A stretch of 64,000 bases of DNA, from positions 372,001-436,000 of the forward strand of contig NZ_JALIFO010000002.1 of the NCBI RefSeq assembly GCF_022867805.1, given 5' to 3'. Below the pieces are notes generated by a model. That model had not been told where the DNA came from and did no database searches. It saw only the letters and a list, made by a program, of their open reading frames with translations. Both the position numbers and the translations under genes were made by a program. Below are positions 7,561-17,072 of this stretch, in pieces (the first letter of the stretch is position 1; every line of letters starts with the position of its first letter). The DNA is from Cuneatibacter sp. NSJ-177 (GTDB lineage Bacteria > Bacillota > Clostridia > Lachnospirales > Lachnospiraceae).

Positions 7561-7589
7561 ATTATAGGGTGTTCCGGCAACGAATACAA
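7561..7589 (-). promoter_or_regulatory. Promoter of the truncated HTH gene
   Basis: On the minus strand TTGTAT (7584-7589), a 17-base spacer and a perfect TATAAT (7561-7566) lie 25 bases upstream of the start codon. Confidence 0.7.
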
Positions 7590-7611
7590 TCGAGTAGCGC
7601 GAAACATCGGG

Positions 7612-7642
7612 AGAAAAAGTTTCCGCGCAGGAAACTTTTTCT
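7612..7642. repeat. Perfect 13-bp inverted repeat upstream of the truncated HTH gene
   Basis: Arms 7612-7624 and 7630-7642 are exact complements with a 5-base loop, rich in A/T at the ends and ending in GTTTCC. It could act as a second terminator for leftward pfl transcripts or as an operator for the adjacent HTH protein. Its place upstream of the -35 favours neither clearly. Confidence 0.5.
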
Positions 7643-7700
7643 TGCTCTGGAAAGGCACGTAGGATACCATCCAGCCTTTCCTTAGAAGAAATTCCCAAAG

Positions 7701-7755
7701 AAAAAAACCGGCCTCCCATTCGTCAGATTTTCGGTCTGACTTTTGGGGGCCGGTT
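7701..7755 (-). terminator. Terminator of the pflB-pflA operon
   Basis: Nested stems: outer AACCGGCC (7706-7713 with 7748-7755) and inner GTCAGA (7722-7727 with 7735-7740). On the minus strand the structure is followed by a run of seven T or more (7701-7707). It stands about 45 bases after the pflA stop. Confidence 0.85.
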
Positions 7756-7800
7756 CACTTTTACGGACTGCCCAATTCCTTCCTTCTTCTGCTTTTCTTT

Positions 7801-8610
7801 TTACCCAATCTTTTTCCGCTGCCAGGGAAAGGGGGCCTTCTCTTCTCCCCCGGCATAGCCCTTATAATCCTCCGTGTGCAGCAGCCGGTTGGCATTTTCC
7901 ACCCGCTCTTTCGTCGGAGGGCGGACGCCTTCCAGGCGGTAGGGAATCCCCAGCTGCGCCCACTTGAATGTCCCAAGCGTATGGTAAGGCAAGACCTCCA
8001 GCCGCTCCACGTTTTTCAGTGATTTCACAAACGCATTAAGACGCCCAAGGAACACGTCGTCATCGTTTCTCTCCGGCACCAGCACATGGCGGATCCAGAC
8101 CGGCTTTCCGGTCTCTGAGAGATACCTGGCCAGATCTAAAATATTTTCATTCCCCCACCCGGTCAGCTCCCGGTGTCCTTCCGGGTCAATATGCTTTAGG
8201 TCCAGGAGAACCAGATCCGTATCCTTCATCAACAACTGGAACTTCTGGAAAAACGGCTCTTCTCTGGTAAATGGGCCGCCGGAAGTGTCCAGAACCGTGT
8301 GAACGCCCTCTTTCTTTGCTTTCCGGAACAGGTCAATCAGAAAATCAATCTGAAGCAGAGGCTCCCCTCCGCTGACCGTGATGCCGCCGTTCTCCCCCCA
8401 GTAAGGTCGGTAGCGGAGCGCCTGAGCCAGGAGCTCGTCCGCGGTCCGCTTCGCCCCGGCCGAAAGTTTCCAGGTATCCGGGTTGTGGCAGAACTGACAG
8501 CGCATCCGGCAGCCCTGCAAGAAGATCACGAACCGGACGCCGGGGCCGTCGACGGATCCAAAGGTTTCGATGGAGTGGACATAGCCAAATCCCGCATTAG
8601 ATTTTTTCAT
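7801..8610 (-). CDS. pflA: Pyruvate formate-lyase-activating enzyme
   Basis: A 269-residue radical-SAM protein that places the glycyl radical on PflB using SAM and a 4Fe-4S cluster. The cluster ligands are in CRMRCQFC, followed by the glycine-rich VSGGEPLLQ and the usual VLLDLKH and RHVLVP segments. ATG at 8610 is chosen because GAGGAG (8616-8621) precedes it; the ORF could extend five codons further. The start overlaps the end of pflB by 14 bases, so the two are translationally coupled. A strong terminator follows. Confidence 0.95.
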   Translation of the reverse strand: MKKSNAGFGYVHSIETFGSVDGPGVRFVIFLQGCRMRCQFCHNPDTWKLSAGAKRTADELLAQALRYRPYWGENGGITVSGGEPLLQIDFLIDLFRKAKKEGVHTVLDTSGGPFTREEPFFQKFQLLMKDTDLVLLDLKHIDPEGHRELTGWGNENILDLARYLSETGKPVWIRHVLVPERNDDDVFLGRLNAFVKSLKNVERLEVLPYHTLGTFKWAQLGIPYRLEGVRPPTKERVENANRLLHTEDYKGYAGGEEKAPFPWQRKKIG

Positions 8611-10849
8611 GGGAACTCCTCGCAATTACATCCAGCTGCTGTTCGCGGGTCAGGTCAATAAACTTCACCGCATAGCCGGACACACGGATCGTAAAGTTCT
8701 GATACTCTTCTTTTTCCGGGTGCTCCATGGCGTCTTTCAGCGTCTCAATGCCAAACACATTGACATTCAGGTGATGCGCTCCCTGGTCAAAATATCCGTC
8801 CAGGATGTGCACCAGGTTCCGGACCCGTTCCTCGTCGGTGTGGCCGATCGCGTCCGGGTTAATGGTCTGGGTGTTGGAAATGCCGTCCAGCGCCCACTCA
8901 TAAGGCAGCTTTGCCACGGAATTCAGGGAAGCCAAAAGTCCATTCTTCTCCGCTCCGTAACTGGGATTCGCTCCAGGGGAGAGGGGCTCTCCGGCCTTTC
9001 TGCCGTCCGGCAGCGCTCCGGTAGCCTTGCCGTAAACCACATTGGAGGTAATGGTCAGGATCGAAGTGGTCGGCTCGGAATCCCGGTACGTGTGGTATTT
9101 TTTGATATCCTTCAGGAACGTGTGGAGCAGCCATACGGCAATGTCGTCGGCCCGGTCGTCATCGTTTCCGTAGCGGGGGAAATCGCCTTCAATCTCGTAA
9201 TCCACAACCAGACCGCTTTCATCCCGGATGGCTTTTACCTTGGCATAGCGGATCGCGGACAGCGAATCCACCACGTGGGAGAATCCGGCGATGCCGGTGG
9301 CAAAAGTCCGGCGCACGTCCGTATCGATCAAGGCCATCTCGGCGGCCTCGTAGTAATATTTATCGTGCATATACTGAATCAAATTCAGGGTATTCACATA
9401 CAGACCGGCCAGCCAGTCCATCATCTGCTCGTATTTTTGGATCACTTCCTCATAATCCAGGTACTCCGAGGTAATCGGGCGGAACTCCGGCCCCATCTGC
9501 TCGCGGGTCTTCTCGTCCACGCCGCCGTTGATGGCATAGAGCAGGCACTTGGCCAGGTTAGCGCGGGCGCCAAAAAACTGCATTTCCTTTCCGGTCTGAG
9601 TGGCGGAGACGCAGCAGCAGATGGAGTAATCATCCCCCCACACCGGCCGCATGACATCGTCGTTTTCGTACTGGATCGAATTGGTTTTTACGGAAATATA
9701 GGCTGCGTACTGTTTGAAATTCTCCGGCAGGCGGGATGAGTACAGCACAGTCAAATTCGGCTCCGGCGCAGGCCCCATGTTTTCCAGGGTATGCAGAATC
9801 CGGTAATCACTCTTGGTCACCATCGAACGTCCGTCCTGGCCAAGGCCGCCCACTTCCAGCGTGGCCCAGACCGGATCTCCGGAAAAGAGCTGATTGTAGG
9901 ACGGAACCCGCGCGAATTTCACCATGCGGAATTTCATAACCATGTGATCGACCAGCTCCTGGGCTTCCTTCTCCGTCAAAACACCATTTTCCAGATCTCT
10001 TTCAATATAGATATCCAGGAAGGTGGAAATCCGGCCGACACTCATGGCCGCGCCGTTTTGGGTCTTGATCGCAGCCAGATAACCAAAGTACAGCCACTGA
10101 GCCGCTTCCTTCGCGTTGGCGGCCGGCTGGGAAATGTCAAAACCGTAGGCTTCCGCCATCTTTTTCATATCCGAAAGCGCCCGGTACTGCATGGAAATTT
10201 CTTCCCTCTGGCGGATGACATCATCGGTCATGATCCCACAGCCGCAGCTGTCGTAATCTTCTTTTTTCTTTTCCATCAAAAAATCCACGCCGTACAGGGC
10301 TACCCGGCGGTAATCGCCGACAATCCGGCCGCGGCCGTAGGTGTCGGGCAGGCCGGTGATGATCTTATTGTGGCGGGCTTTTTTCATCTCCGGTGTGTAG
10401 GCGTCGAACACGCCCTGATTGTGGGTTTTGTGGTACTCGGTAAAAATTTTGTGAAGCTCCGGCGCAGGGGTATAGCCGTTGGCCGTGCAGGCGTCCTCCG
10501 CCATCTTAATCCCGCCGAAGGGCATGAACGCGCGTTTCAGCGGCTTATCAGTCTGAAGGCCAACTACCTGCTCCAGATCTTTCAGATCTTCCCTGATATA
10601 GCCAGGCCCATGGGAGGTCAAAGTGGACACGATCTCCGTATCCATATCCAGGATTCCGCCCTTTTTGCGCTCTTCTTTTTGCAGCTTCTGCAATGCGCCC
10701 CAGAGCTTTTCCGTGGCCTCGGTGGGGCCTTCTAAAAAAGAAGCATCTCCCTGATAGGGAGTATAATTGTTCTGGATAAAATCTCGGGTATTGATCTCTT
10801 CCTTCCAGAGCCTTCCTTTAAAACCATTCCATTGCTCTCGTTGTGACAT
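8597..10849 (-). CDS. pflB: Formate C-acetyltransferase (pyruvate formate-lyase)
   Basis: A 750-residue glycyl-radical enzyme converting pyruvate and CoA into acetyl-CoA and formate under anaerobic conditions. The active-site cysteines are in SICCCVSA (about 411-413) and the radical glycine is in RVSGYAV (about Gly726). The open frame continues 50 codons upstream, but AGGAGGA (10857-10863) sits 7 bases before ATG 10849, and homologues start near MSQREQW. An adjacent ATG at 10852 is the alternative. A ZTP riboswitch with its own terminator lies in the leader, linking formate production to one-carbon/purine status. Confidence 0.96.
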   Translation of the reverse strand: MSQREQWNGFKGRLWKEEINTRDFIQNNYTPYQGDASFLEGPTEATEKLWGALQKLQKEERKKGGILDMDTEIVSTLTSHGPGYIREDLKDLEQVVGLQTDKPLKRAFMPFGGIKMAEDACTANGYTPAPELHKIFTEYHKTHNQGVFDAYTPEMKKARHNKIITGLPDTYGRGRIVGDYRRVALYGVDFLMEKKKEDYDSCGCGIMTDDVIRQREEISMQYRALSDMKKMAEAYGFDISQPAANAKEAAQWLYFGYLAAIKTQNGAAMSVGRISTFLDIYIERDLENGVLTEKEAQELVDHMVMKFRMVKFARVPSYNQLFSGDPVWATLEVGGLGQDGRSMVTKSDYRILHTLENMGPAPEPNLTVLYSSRLPENFKQYAAYISVKTNSIQYENDDVMRPVWGDDYSICCCVSATQTGKEMQFFGARANLAKCLLYAINGGVDEKTREQMGPEFRPITSEYLDYEEVIQKYEQMMDWLAGLYVNTLNLIQYMHDKYYYEAAEMALIDTDVRRTFATGIAGFSHVVDSLSAIRYAKVKAIRDESGLVVDYEIEGDFPRYGNDDDRADDIAVWLLHTFLKDIKKYHTYRDSEPTTSILTITSNVVYGKATGALPDGRKAGEPLSPGANPSYGAEKNGLLASLNSVAKLPYEWALDGISNTQTINPDAIGHTDEERVRNLVHILDGYFDQGAHHLNVNVFGIETLKDAMEHPEKEEYQNFTIRVSGYAVKFIDLTREQQLDVIARSSHEKI

Positions 10850-10951
10850 CATTTCTTCCTCCTTCATCGCATACGATTCCGCACAAGTCTTTCTCGTTGG
10901 TTTTCTCCTTCCTAAGGATTCCCAAAAATCGAAAAATCTTCCAAAGGGTAC

Positions 10952-11048
10952 AAAAAAACCAACCCTCTGCAGCGGCTTCAGCCCAGACGGTCGGCTCAAT
11001 ACTCGTTATACTTCCTGTGGTCAATTCCACTTCCGTCAGTCATATAAC
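10952..11048 (-). promoter_or_regulatory. ZTP (pfl motif) riboswitch with overlapping terminator
   Basis: The minus-strand leader of pflB begins about 11048. It contains the hallmark 3' domain CCGACCGTCTGGGC (10981-10994) and an upstream half with TGACTGACGGA, a GTGG/CCAC hairpin and TAACGAG, in the order expected for the pfl/ZTP aptamer. CCGACC at 10989-10994 can instead pair, with one G-U, with GGTTGG (10959-10964), followed by seven T (10952-10958). That is a terminator which ligand binding would disrupt. Ligand and mechanism come from knowledge of the class: ZMP/ZTP turns expression on when 10-formyl-tetrahydrofolate is short. Confidence 0.88.
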
Positions 11049-11054
11049 GTTATT

Positions 11055-11082
11055 AATATATCATGTTTTTAAGGAATGTCAA
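11055..11082 (-). promoter_or_regulatory. Promoter of pflB
   Basis: A perfect TTGACA (11077-11082) and TATATT (11055-11060) with a 16-base spacer on the minus strand; the predicted RNA starts at the 5' edge of the ZTP aptamer. Confidence 0.8.
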
Positions 11083-11140
11083 GGGAATTCAAATGGAAAT
11101 TCCTCGCGGAATTGTGGCCGTGAGAAGGAGCCGCTGGTTG

Positions 11141-12103
11141 CTACAATACGATTTTCTGCATTACCTTCAATATTTGATCTGCAATATTTTCCTTTATATA
11201 AACGGGATTCAAATGATTTTTGGAGTATTTTAAATACGAATCTGCCGATAGTGCTACCAGCAGTTTGGTAAAAAAACGTTCCCAGCTAAAATTTTCTGCA
11301 CTTTCAATATAATCATAGGGCTCATCTAATATTTTTTTCAAATCCCGATCTTCCAGCAACCCGCTTTTTAATATCATCCATTCAAAGGATTCCGGCAAAT
11401 ACAGATGAAATCTTGGCTCTAATTTCATCAGATTTAACAATTTCTCTATTTCCGAGCCAAATGCTGCACCATCCGCAACAATCAAAGTTTCTCCAGCTTT
11501 TGTACTCAAGGCAACAGAAAAAAGGTTCTATTTTCCTTGCGCGCTCAGACAGTTTTTCCCTTTTCTCTTACAGATATGGGCAAAAAATTGAAAACCTGCA
11601 TTGGAATCTTCAGTTATAACCTGTCTGGGAATAATCGGAGATGTATCGTCCTGTTTTCCATATAGATGATAGAACTCATTGTAAATCTGCTTCAAAGTAC
11701 CGTATTTCCCAGAATTGCGGATCCCATAGACCTCTTCTACACTGTAGGGCAACGTGGGCAGCCCCTCTCTAGCTACAATCACATAATAATTATCTGTTTT
11801 CTGAATATAGGCTGCAAATTCCCTTGAGGCAACAAAACGATTTCCTTCATCAATAAAAACAATGCTGTCCTGTATGACGGATAATGACGCTTCCCAATTC
11901 CGTCCGGATAAAGCCGTACATTTTTTCTCACATTTTAAATTAATGCCACTGTCCGTACCATTTTCATCGAACTCCCGGACCATTTCCACCAGTATTGTTT
12001 TTCCTGTAGCGCTGTCCCCACGAATCAACGTTATATTTCGTTTTATTTCGAAATCATAACGAATCCGCTTATTTTCTATAACAATCCGATATTTTCCCTT
12101 CAT
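11141..12103 (-). pseudogene. P-loop ATPase partner of the DUF4869 gene, broken by a -1 frameshift
   Basis: Two leftward reading frames, 12103-11528 and 11509-11141, together give one protein of about 320 residues. The first holds Walker A GDSATGKT (about residues 29-36) and a Walker-B-like SIVFIDEGNRF. It stops just after QGK at a short A run. Reading on in the other frame gives IEPFSVALSTKAGETL, leading into the second frame with VADGAAFGSEIEK. One extra A in the run (about 11534) would restore the gene. This is either a real inactivation, a sequencing error or, less likely, programmed slippage. The gene lies 9 bases after the DUF4869 gene, and I recall that pair occurring together in related genomes. 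The function is not known to me. Confidence 0.75.
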
Positions 12104-12112
12104 CTACACCAC

Positions 12113-12550
12113 CTACACATAAAGTCCGGCAATCAGGATCAGTTCTTTCCAGTTATGGACCATTTTATCCTCATTCAAAACATGAATCTCAAACTCGTCC
12201 TCCCCAAAATCCATCAGGTGTCGTAAGTTAATGGTCAAGTCCTGTTTCTGTGCTATTTTCAAAATCCATTTTGCACAATTATCGCCACAGGCTGAGGCAT
12301 TGAATATTTTCTCCGGAACATTTTTCATCAAAATCAACGTTTTGACACCTCCGGACAGACTCATCGGAGAAATTTTTCCCAAAACCGGACTGTCAATCAC
12401 TGCGCTGTCCAGCACACACGATTGATCAATATCTAAAATCATCTCTTTTGCAAAAGAATCCGTAATCCATTCGTCCTCATACACATTTTTGAAATATACA
12501 GGAGGATTATAAATCGCTTCCGGCATCTCGCCGTAAAATATGTGTAACAA
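12113..12550 (-). CDS. DUF4869-like protein
   Basis: A protein of about 145 residues with no catalytic motif I can name. It is acidic and contains YNPPVYFKNVYEDEW, a conserved-looking SPMSLSGGVKTLILM segment and FNASACGDNCAKWIL. The proposed start is TTG at 12550, because GAGGAGG stands 8-9 bases upstream and homologues begin with a hydrophobic LHIFYG-like stretch; an ATG ten codons further up (12580) has no good ribosome site. It is followed closely by the frameshifted ATPase gene, with which it probably forms a functional pair. Confidence 0.7.
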   Translation of the reverse strand: MLHIFYGEMPEAIYNPPVYFKNVYEDEWITDSFAKEMILDIDQSCVLDSAVIDSPVLGKISPMSLSGGVKTLILMKNVPEKIFNASACGDNCAKWILKIAQKQDLTINLRHLMDFGEDEFEIHVLNEDKMVHNWKELILIAGLYV

Positions 12551-12601
12551 TAATGTTACCTCCTCGTCCATGGTCTCCACAATAACTTCTTTATTTCTGT
12601 G

Positions 12602-12615
12602 ATTATACCATATCC
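12602..12615 (-). promoter_or_regulatory. Extended -10 promoter of the DUF4869-ATPase operon
   Basis: On the minus strand TGGTATAAT carries a perfect -10 (12602-12607) with the TGn extension; the -35 is poor. The leader would be about 45 bases. The rest of the 12560-12820 spacer contains an inverted repeat (CCCGATC/GATCGGG near 12690-12735) with a nearby T tract, which may terminate the flavodiiron gene. Confidence 0.5.
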
Positions 12616-12821
12616 CAAAATAAAATAAAACACCGAAATAGATCGCAGCGTTCCGTCAAAAATCCATATCAGCGTTCCAATAAAAAGACGCCGCCCGATC
12701 CATCGTTCTTTCCGCTGCGTCCCGCCAGATCGGGGGGCCGCGCCGAACGAAACCTTTCTCATTGGCAGCGTCCTTTCTTTTTCCCTGACAGTCAAGCCGT
12801 GAGGGAATCTGTCCTTCTGTC

Positions 12822-13982
12822 TTACAGATTTTTTACCTTTTCCGTGATCTCCAAAAGCTGCTCCTCCTTTGGCACATACTGGATCCGGATCTTGTCCAGG
12901 CAGATGTCAAAACCGCAGGCTTTCAGCTCGTCTTCCACCAGGCCGATGCTCTGGCCGCCCCAGCCGTAGGAACCGAAAGCGAATGCCTTGCGGTTTTTCG
13001 GAGAAAGGCCTTTCAGGTAGCACAGGAACGAGGCCACCGTCGGAAGCATCTGATTGTTCAGCGTCGGGGAACCCACCGCGATGTACGTGCAGTCCAGCAC
13101 ATCCGTCAGGATATCGGAATTATGGCAGCACTTCAAGTCAAAGAGCTTTGCGCAGATTCCCTTTTGGGTAAAGCCCTCCAACACGGCGAGAGCCATCTGC
13201 TCCGTGGAATGCCACATGCTGTCGAAAACCACCAGCGCCTTTTCTTCGGTCGCGCCGGATGTCCATTTCCCGTAGGCTTCCAAAATCTCCTTGATATGGC
13301 CGCGCCAGATCACGCCGTGGCTGGGGCAGATCATCTCGAAATCCAGTCCGCCGCAGGCCGTCACCGCGCCGCCCGCCTGCTTGCTGTAGGGCATGACGAT
13401 GTTGGCATAGTATTTCTTTGCCTCCTGCAATACCACATCCAAAGGCTCCTGGTCGTCGAACCGGCCGTTGGAAGCATAGTGCTGTCCAAAGGCATCATTG
13501 GAAAAAAGAATCTTCTCCTCCGGGCAGTAGGTGACCATGTTATCCGGCCAATGCACCATCGGCGTAGTCACAAAGGCAAGGCTCCGCTCCCCCAGAGAAA
13601 GGGTGTCGCCGCCTTTAACCGGCATATAGTCGTATTCTCCGTAGTGAGCCGTCAGCCCCTTGATGCCGGACGGAGCGCTGGTGACGACCTTCGCGTTGGG
13701 GCATGCCTTCATGATAACCGGAAGGGCCCCGGAATGGTCCATCTCCACATGGTTGGAAACCACGTAATCGATCTTTTCCGGATCCACGACACTGCGGATT
13801 CTCGCCAGCAGCTCTCCGGCAAAGGGCGCTTTCACCGTATCAATCAAGGTAATCTTTTCATCGATGATCAGGTACGCATTATAGGTAGCGCCCCGATTCG
13901 TTGTATATCCATGGAAATTCCGAACCGACCAATCCACGGCACCGACCCAATAGATGCCTTTTTTCACTTCGATAGCTTTCAT
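12822..13982 (-). CDS. FprA-family flavodiiron protein
   Basis: A 386-residue cytoplasmic enzyme that reduces oxygen and/or nitric oxide with electrons from rubredoxin-type donors. The N-terminal metallo-beta-lactamase-like domain (about 1-250) shows the diiron ligands: NHVEMDH, a His in TTPMVHWPD, the Asp in FSNDAFGQH and the His in CPSHGVIWR. The C-terminal flavodoxin domain (about 255-386) has FDSMWHSTEQMA for FMN binding. AGGAGG precedes the ATG. It is monocistronic with its own promoter. A rubredoxin gene is also in the window (50374-50529), but not adjacent. Confidence 0.95.
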   Translation of the reverse strand: MKAIEVKKGIYWVGAVDWSVRNFHGYTTNRGATYNAYLIIDEKITLIDTVKAPFAGELLARIRSVVDPEKIDYVVSNHVEMDHSGALPVIMKACPNAKVVTSAPSGIKGLTAHYGEYDYMPVKGGDTLSLGERSLAFVTTPMVHWPDNMVTYCPEEKILFSNDAFGQHYASNGRFDDQEPLDVVLQEAKKYYANIVMPYSKQAGGAVTACGGLDFEMICPSHGVIWRGHIKEILEAYGKWTSGATEEKALVVFDSMWHSTEQMALAVLEGFTQKGICAKLFDLKCCHNSDILTDVLDCTYIAVGSPTLNNQMLPTVASFLCYLKGLSPKNRKAFAFGSYGWGGQSIGLVEDELKACGFDICLDKIRIQYVPKEEQLLEITEKVKNL

Positions 13983-14021
13983 AGGGACCTCCTATTTTCT
14001 TAATTGTTTTCTCAGCTTTTT

Positions 14022-14050
14022 ATTATAGCAAAGAGCTTCTTTTTTTACAA
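14022..14050 (-). promoter_or_regulatory. Promoter of the flavodiiron gene
   Basis: TTGTAA (14045-14050), a 17-base spacer and a perfect TATAAT (14022-14027) on the minus strand, 40 bases upstream of the start. The spacer between this gene and the LysR gene (13983-14331) otherwise holds only AT-rich sequence and the rightward promoter listed next. Confidence 0.7.
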
Positions 14051-14221
14051 GCTGGAATAGAAATAGGAATCATTTCTTTTTTAAAGAATCAGAGGTTCTT
14101 TTCTTATCTGCAATACCGGCCCCGCTGGCATAAGAAACCATTGATATAACTTAATGTGTAATAATTAATATGTTAATCTCAAGAAATAATCTTTATAGAA
14201 TGAATTTCATAGTCTAATAAG

Positions 14222-14250
14222 TTGACATTACGTGGAAATAATGCGATAAT
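14222..14250 (+). promoter_or_regulatory. Promoter of the first LysR gene
   Basis: A perfect TTGACA (14222-14227), a 17-base spacer and GATAAT (14245-14250), about 80 bases upstream of the start codon. Confidence 0.75.
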
Positions 14251-14331
14251 ATACAGAAATGCCATTACAAATTACAGAGGAAAATCGCCGCGCCGCCAAA
14301 AGCGGCCCGGCTCAACCATCAGGAGGCCATC

Positions 14332-15228
14332 ATGACTCTAACACAGATGCAGTATTTTGCTACCGTATGCCAGCTCCAGAATATTTCCATGGCAGCAAAA
14401 GTCCTATACATCTCTCAGCCCGCGCTCTCGGCCGCGCTCTCCGATCTGGAACGGGAAGTCGGCTTTAAGCTTTTTAACCGGAAGAGCAAGGGAGTCTATC
14501 CCACGGAGGAAGGGCTCCTTTTTCTGGATCATGTTCTGGCCGTGCTCAAACGCTACAATCTTTTAAAGAGGGAGATCCCTCTGATCTCTCTGAATCAGAA
14601 CATCATCAAGGTAGGTTTTCGCCCATTCGCCGGAGAAAATGACTTTTTCCGTATCTACAAAGACTTCGAACAGGAGCACAAAGACATCATCCTCCGGGTG
14701 AATGAAATGAGCAATAACTCACCCAGCATTTATCTGGACGAAGGACTGATCGATTTTCTGATCGCCCCCAGAGCCAGAGTTCCCGACGACTGGATCACCC
14801 GCTACGAATATCACCAGATCGGTGTCGAGAATAGGCAGTTGTACTGCCATGTCGACTGCCCTCTTGCCAGCCACCAGACCATCACCCTAAAGGATATCTC
14901 CGAATATCCCTTTGTCTTTTGGGAGGGGCATACCTCGCTGATTGAAAACCTGACCGAAATATTGGCTCAGGAAGGGCTTACGTTAAACATCGCCGCCGTA
15001 CTGCCTCAGCTGACAGGACTTTTGCAGTTCATCTGCAACAATCTGGCCGTGGGCTTTTTAACCGGAGACTTTTTAAAATACATCTCCATTATTCAGGAAC
15101 TTCCGCTGCCCACCAAAGACGGAGAAAACATCCTCACCCCATCCGTCAACGTGTACGCCTTTTGGAAAAAGGAAATCGAAAAATTCAAAAACAAAAAACT
15201 TTTTATTGATTATATCAGGAGCCTTTGA
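14332..15228 (+). CDS. LysR-type transcriptional regulator (next to the carboxylesterase)
   Basis: A 298-residue protein. The N-terminal winged helix-turn-helix (about 1-60) reads TLTQMQYFATVCQL then SAALSDLEREVGFKLFNR; a periplasmic-binding-protein-like effector domain fills about 90-295. AGGAGG lies ahead of the ATG. It is followed by its own terminator and then by a carboxylesterase and an MFS transporter in the same direction, which are its probable targets. The effector is unknown. Confidence 0.92.
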   Translation: MTLTQMQYFATVCQLQNISMAAKVLYISQPALSAALSDLEREVGFKLFNRKSKGVYPTEEGLLFLDHVLAVLKRYNLLKREIPLISLNQNIIKVGFRPFAGENDFFRIYKDFEQEHKDIILRVNEMSNNSPSIYLDEGLIDFLIAPRARVPDDWITRYEYHQIGVENRQLYCHVDCPLASHQTITLKDISEYPFVFWEGHTSLIENLTEILAQEGLTLNIAAVLPQLTGLLQFICNNLAVGFLTGDFLKYISIIQELPLPTKDGENILTPSVNVYAFWKKEIEKFKNKKLFIDYIRSL

Positions 15229-15267
15229 GAAAAGGGCCGCCGGGCAAAAGCTTGGCGGCCTTTTCCT
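15229..15267 (+). terminator. Terminator of the LysR gene
   Basis: A GC-rich stem (arms about 15229-15241 and 15254-15265, core GGCCGCC/GGCGGCC) flanked by A and T runs, starting at the stop codon. Confidence 0.85.
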
Positions 15268-15417
15268 ATCTCGCATTATAAATCAGATTCCCGCAAGTGT
15301 AAAAGACGAATCTCTTTTCTGTTATAAGTTTTATTTATATAAGCGCGAAAAGATATATTTGCGCAATTGCCGCCGTTTTCATAAGATAGAGCCATAGGAA
15401 CAGAAAGGAGCTTTATC

Positions 15418-16962
15418 ATGGCATTGCTTCAGGTAAAAATTGAATCGGGAATCGTAGAAGGCATTCCGGGATGGAATCAGGCGGTAGGACTGTTCCGCGG
15501 GATTCCCTACGCCGCTCCCCCGGTCGGGGAACTCCGTTTTAAGGAGCCGCAGCCGGTGAAACCTTGGGACGGCGTGTTAAAAGCATATAACTACGGCAAT
15601 ATTAGCTATCAGGAACGGCGCGCTTCCGAGGGCGGCGGCGACCTGATCGGAAACGAGTTTTACTGCGTGGACTGGCCCCGCAGTGAAGACTGCCTCTACT
15701 TAAACGTCTGGACTCCGGCCAACAGTGCGGAGGAAAAGCTCCCGGTGGGCGTGTATCTCCACGGCGGCGGCTATGCCCAGGGCTACGGCCATCTGAACTG
15801 CTACGACGGCGAAGGCTTTGCCAAGAGAGGCTGCATCACCGTAACCTTAAACCACCGCCTCGGCATCTTCGGCTATCTGGCGCATCCGGAACTGACCGCA
15901 GAAAATGAACATCACAGTTCCGGCAACTACGGAGTGCTGGACATCATTGCAGCTTTAAAGTGGGTGAAGCGCAACATCGCAGCCTTCGGAGGCGACCCGG
16001 ATAAGATCACGGTTTTCGGCCAGTCCGGCGGCGGCAGCAAGGTGATGACCATGATTGCCTCTCCCCTGACCAAGGGACTGATCACCGGCGCTATCATGCA
16101 GTCCGGCGGCGGCCTGACCCGCGTCCGCGGAGAACTGACACTGGCGGAAGCGGAGAAAAAGGGAGCCGAGGTGCTGAAAGGAATCGGCTATGAAAGCATA
16201 AAAGAGGCCCGCGCGGCCAGCTCCGAGGAACTGTTGGCCGGCATCCGCCGGTATGTTTCCGGCAATGCGTTCCAATCCATGAACCTCTTCGCCCCCAACG
16301 CGGATGGCTATGTCTTCCCGAAACACTGGAACGAACTGTTTCTCACCGGTCAGTATCCGGATATCCCCACCATGATCGGCTGCACTTCCGAGGAATTCGT
16401 GGACGACAACTTCATCACCGGGGGAAAAACGAATCTTCCCTCCCGGCAGGAAGCTCTGGCCGACGGGGAGAACCTGTTCGGGAAAGGATACGGCGAAGCC
16501 TTCCTGAAGTCCATTCACTACGACGACAATCCGGAGATTGCCAAGGAAATGTACCGCAAGTATGTGAGGATGACCGGCGCGACCCTGGCGGCGGATCTGG
16601 CTTGGTGTGAAAACCAGCTGGCGCAGGGGAAACAGCCTTCCTACCAGTATTTCCTGACCCTGGTTCCGCCTTCGGCCACCAGCGCTCATCACAGCGCGGA
16701 GCACCACTACGTCTTCCAGACCCTGACGAAGAGCAAACGGCCCTATACCGGCCGGGACTGGGATCTTTCCAATCAGCTGGCGGACTACTGGGCCAACTTT
16801 ATCCAATCAGGAAACCCAAACGGGGAAGGCCTGCCGGAATGGACGCCTTATACCAAGGAGTCCAAACAGGCGATGGACATCGATTACGATCTCCATATGA
16901 TCGACGAGCAGACCAATGATTTCGTGGATCTGATCACGGAGTATAATCTCAAAAAGAAATAA
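15418..16962 (+). CDS. Type B carboxylesterase (para-nitrobenzyl esterase family)
   Basis: A 514-residue alpha/beta hydrolase without a signal peptide, so probably cytoplasmic. The family signatures are FRGIPYAAPPVGELRF near residue 30, the EDCLYLNVW segment, the oxyanion-hole HGGGY motif, and the nucleophile Ser203 in FGQSGGG; later acid and histidine residues complete the triad. GAAAGGAG precedes the ATG. The preferred ester is unknown. It lies between a LysR gene and an MFS transporter. A role in taking apart imported aromatic or acyl esters is a guess from the nearby decarboxylase genes. Confidence 0.93.
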   Translation: MALLQVKIESGIVEGIPGWNQAVGLFRGIPYAAPPVGELRFKEPQPVKPWDGVLKAYNYGNISYQERRASEGGGDLIGNEFYCVDWPRSEDCLYLNVWTPANSAEEKLPVGVYLHGGGYAQGYGHLNCYDGEGFAKRGCITVTLNHRLGIFGYLAHPELTAENEHHSSGNYGVLDIIAALKWVKRNIAAFGGDPDKITVFGQSGGGSKVMTMIASPLTKGLITGAIMQSGGGLTRVRGELTLAEAEKKGAEVLKGIGYESIKEARAASSEELLAGIRRYVSGNAFQSMNLFAPNADGYVFPKHWNELFLTGQYPDIPTMIGCTSEEFVDDNFITGGKTNLPSRQEALADGENLFGKGYGEAFLKSIHYDDNPEIAKEMYRKYVRMTGATLAADLAWCENQLAQGKQPSYQYFLTLVPPSATSAHHSAEHHYVFQTLTKSKRPYTGRDWDLSNQLADYWANFIQSGNPNGEGLPEWTPYTKESKQAMDIDYDLHMIDEQTNDFVDLITEYNLKKK

Positions 16963-16972
16963 CATGCGCGGG

Positions 16973-17043
16973 AAATCCTCTCTGTCCGGCTGAGCCGTCC
17001 GCCCGATCAGGAAGGATAGGGATCCGGACGAAGAGGATTTTTC
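16973..17043 (+). terminator. Probable terminator after the carboxylesterase gene
   Basis: A long-loop hairpin: AAATCCTCT (from 16973) pairs with AGAGGATTT (to 17040) and GTCCGG pairs with CCGGAC inside, followed by a few T. It could also be an attenuator that lowers MFS expression. Confidence 0.55.
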
Positions 17044-17072
17044 GCAAATGGTGAGAAAATTGGAGAATAGAA

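Noticed and set aside
8609-9739. 376-codon open frame on the plus strand
   Set aside because: It mirrors pflB, has no ribosome site and no recognisable domain.
12556-12795. Possible 68-79 residue leftward protein with a hydrophobic stretch
   Set aside because: It overlaps a likely terminator and the promoter and ribosome site of the DUF4869 gene; no homologue is recognised. It is left unannotated, though a small membrane protein cannot be fully excluded.
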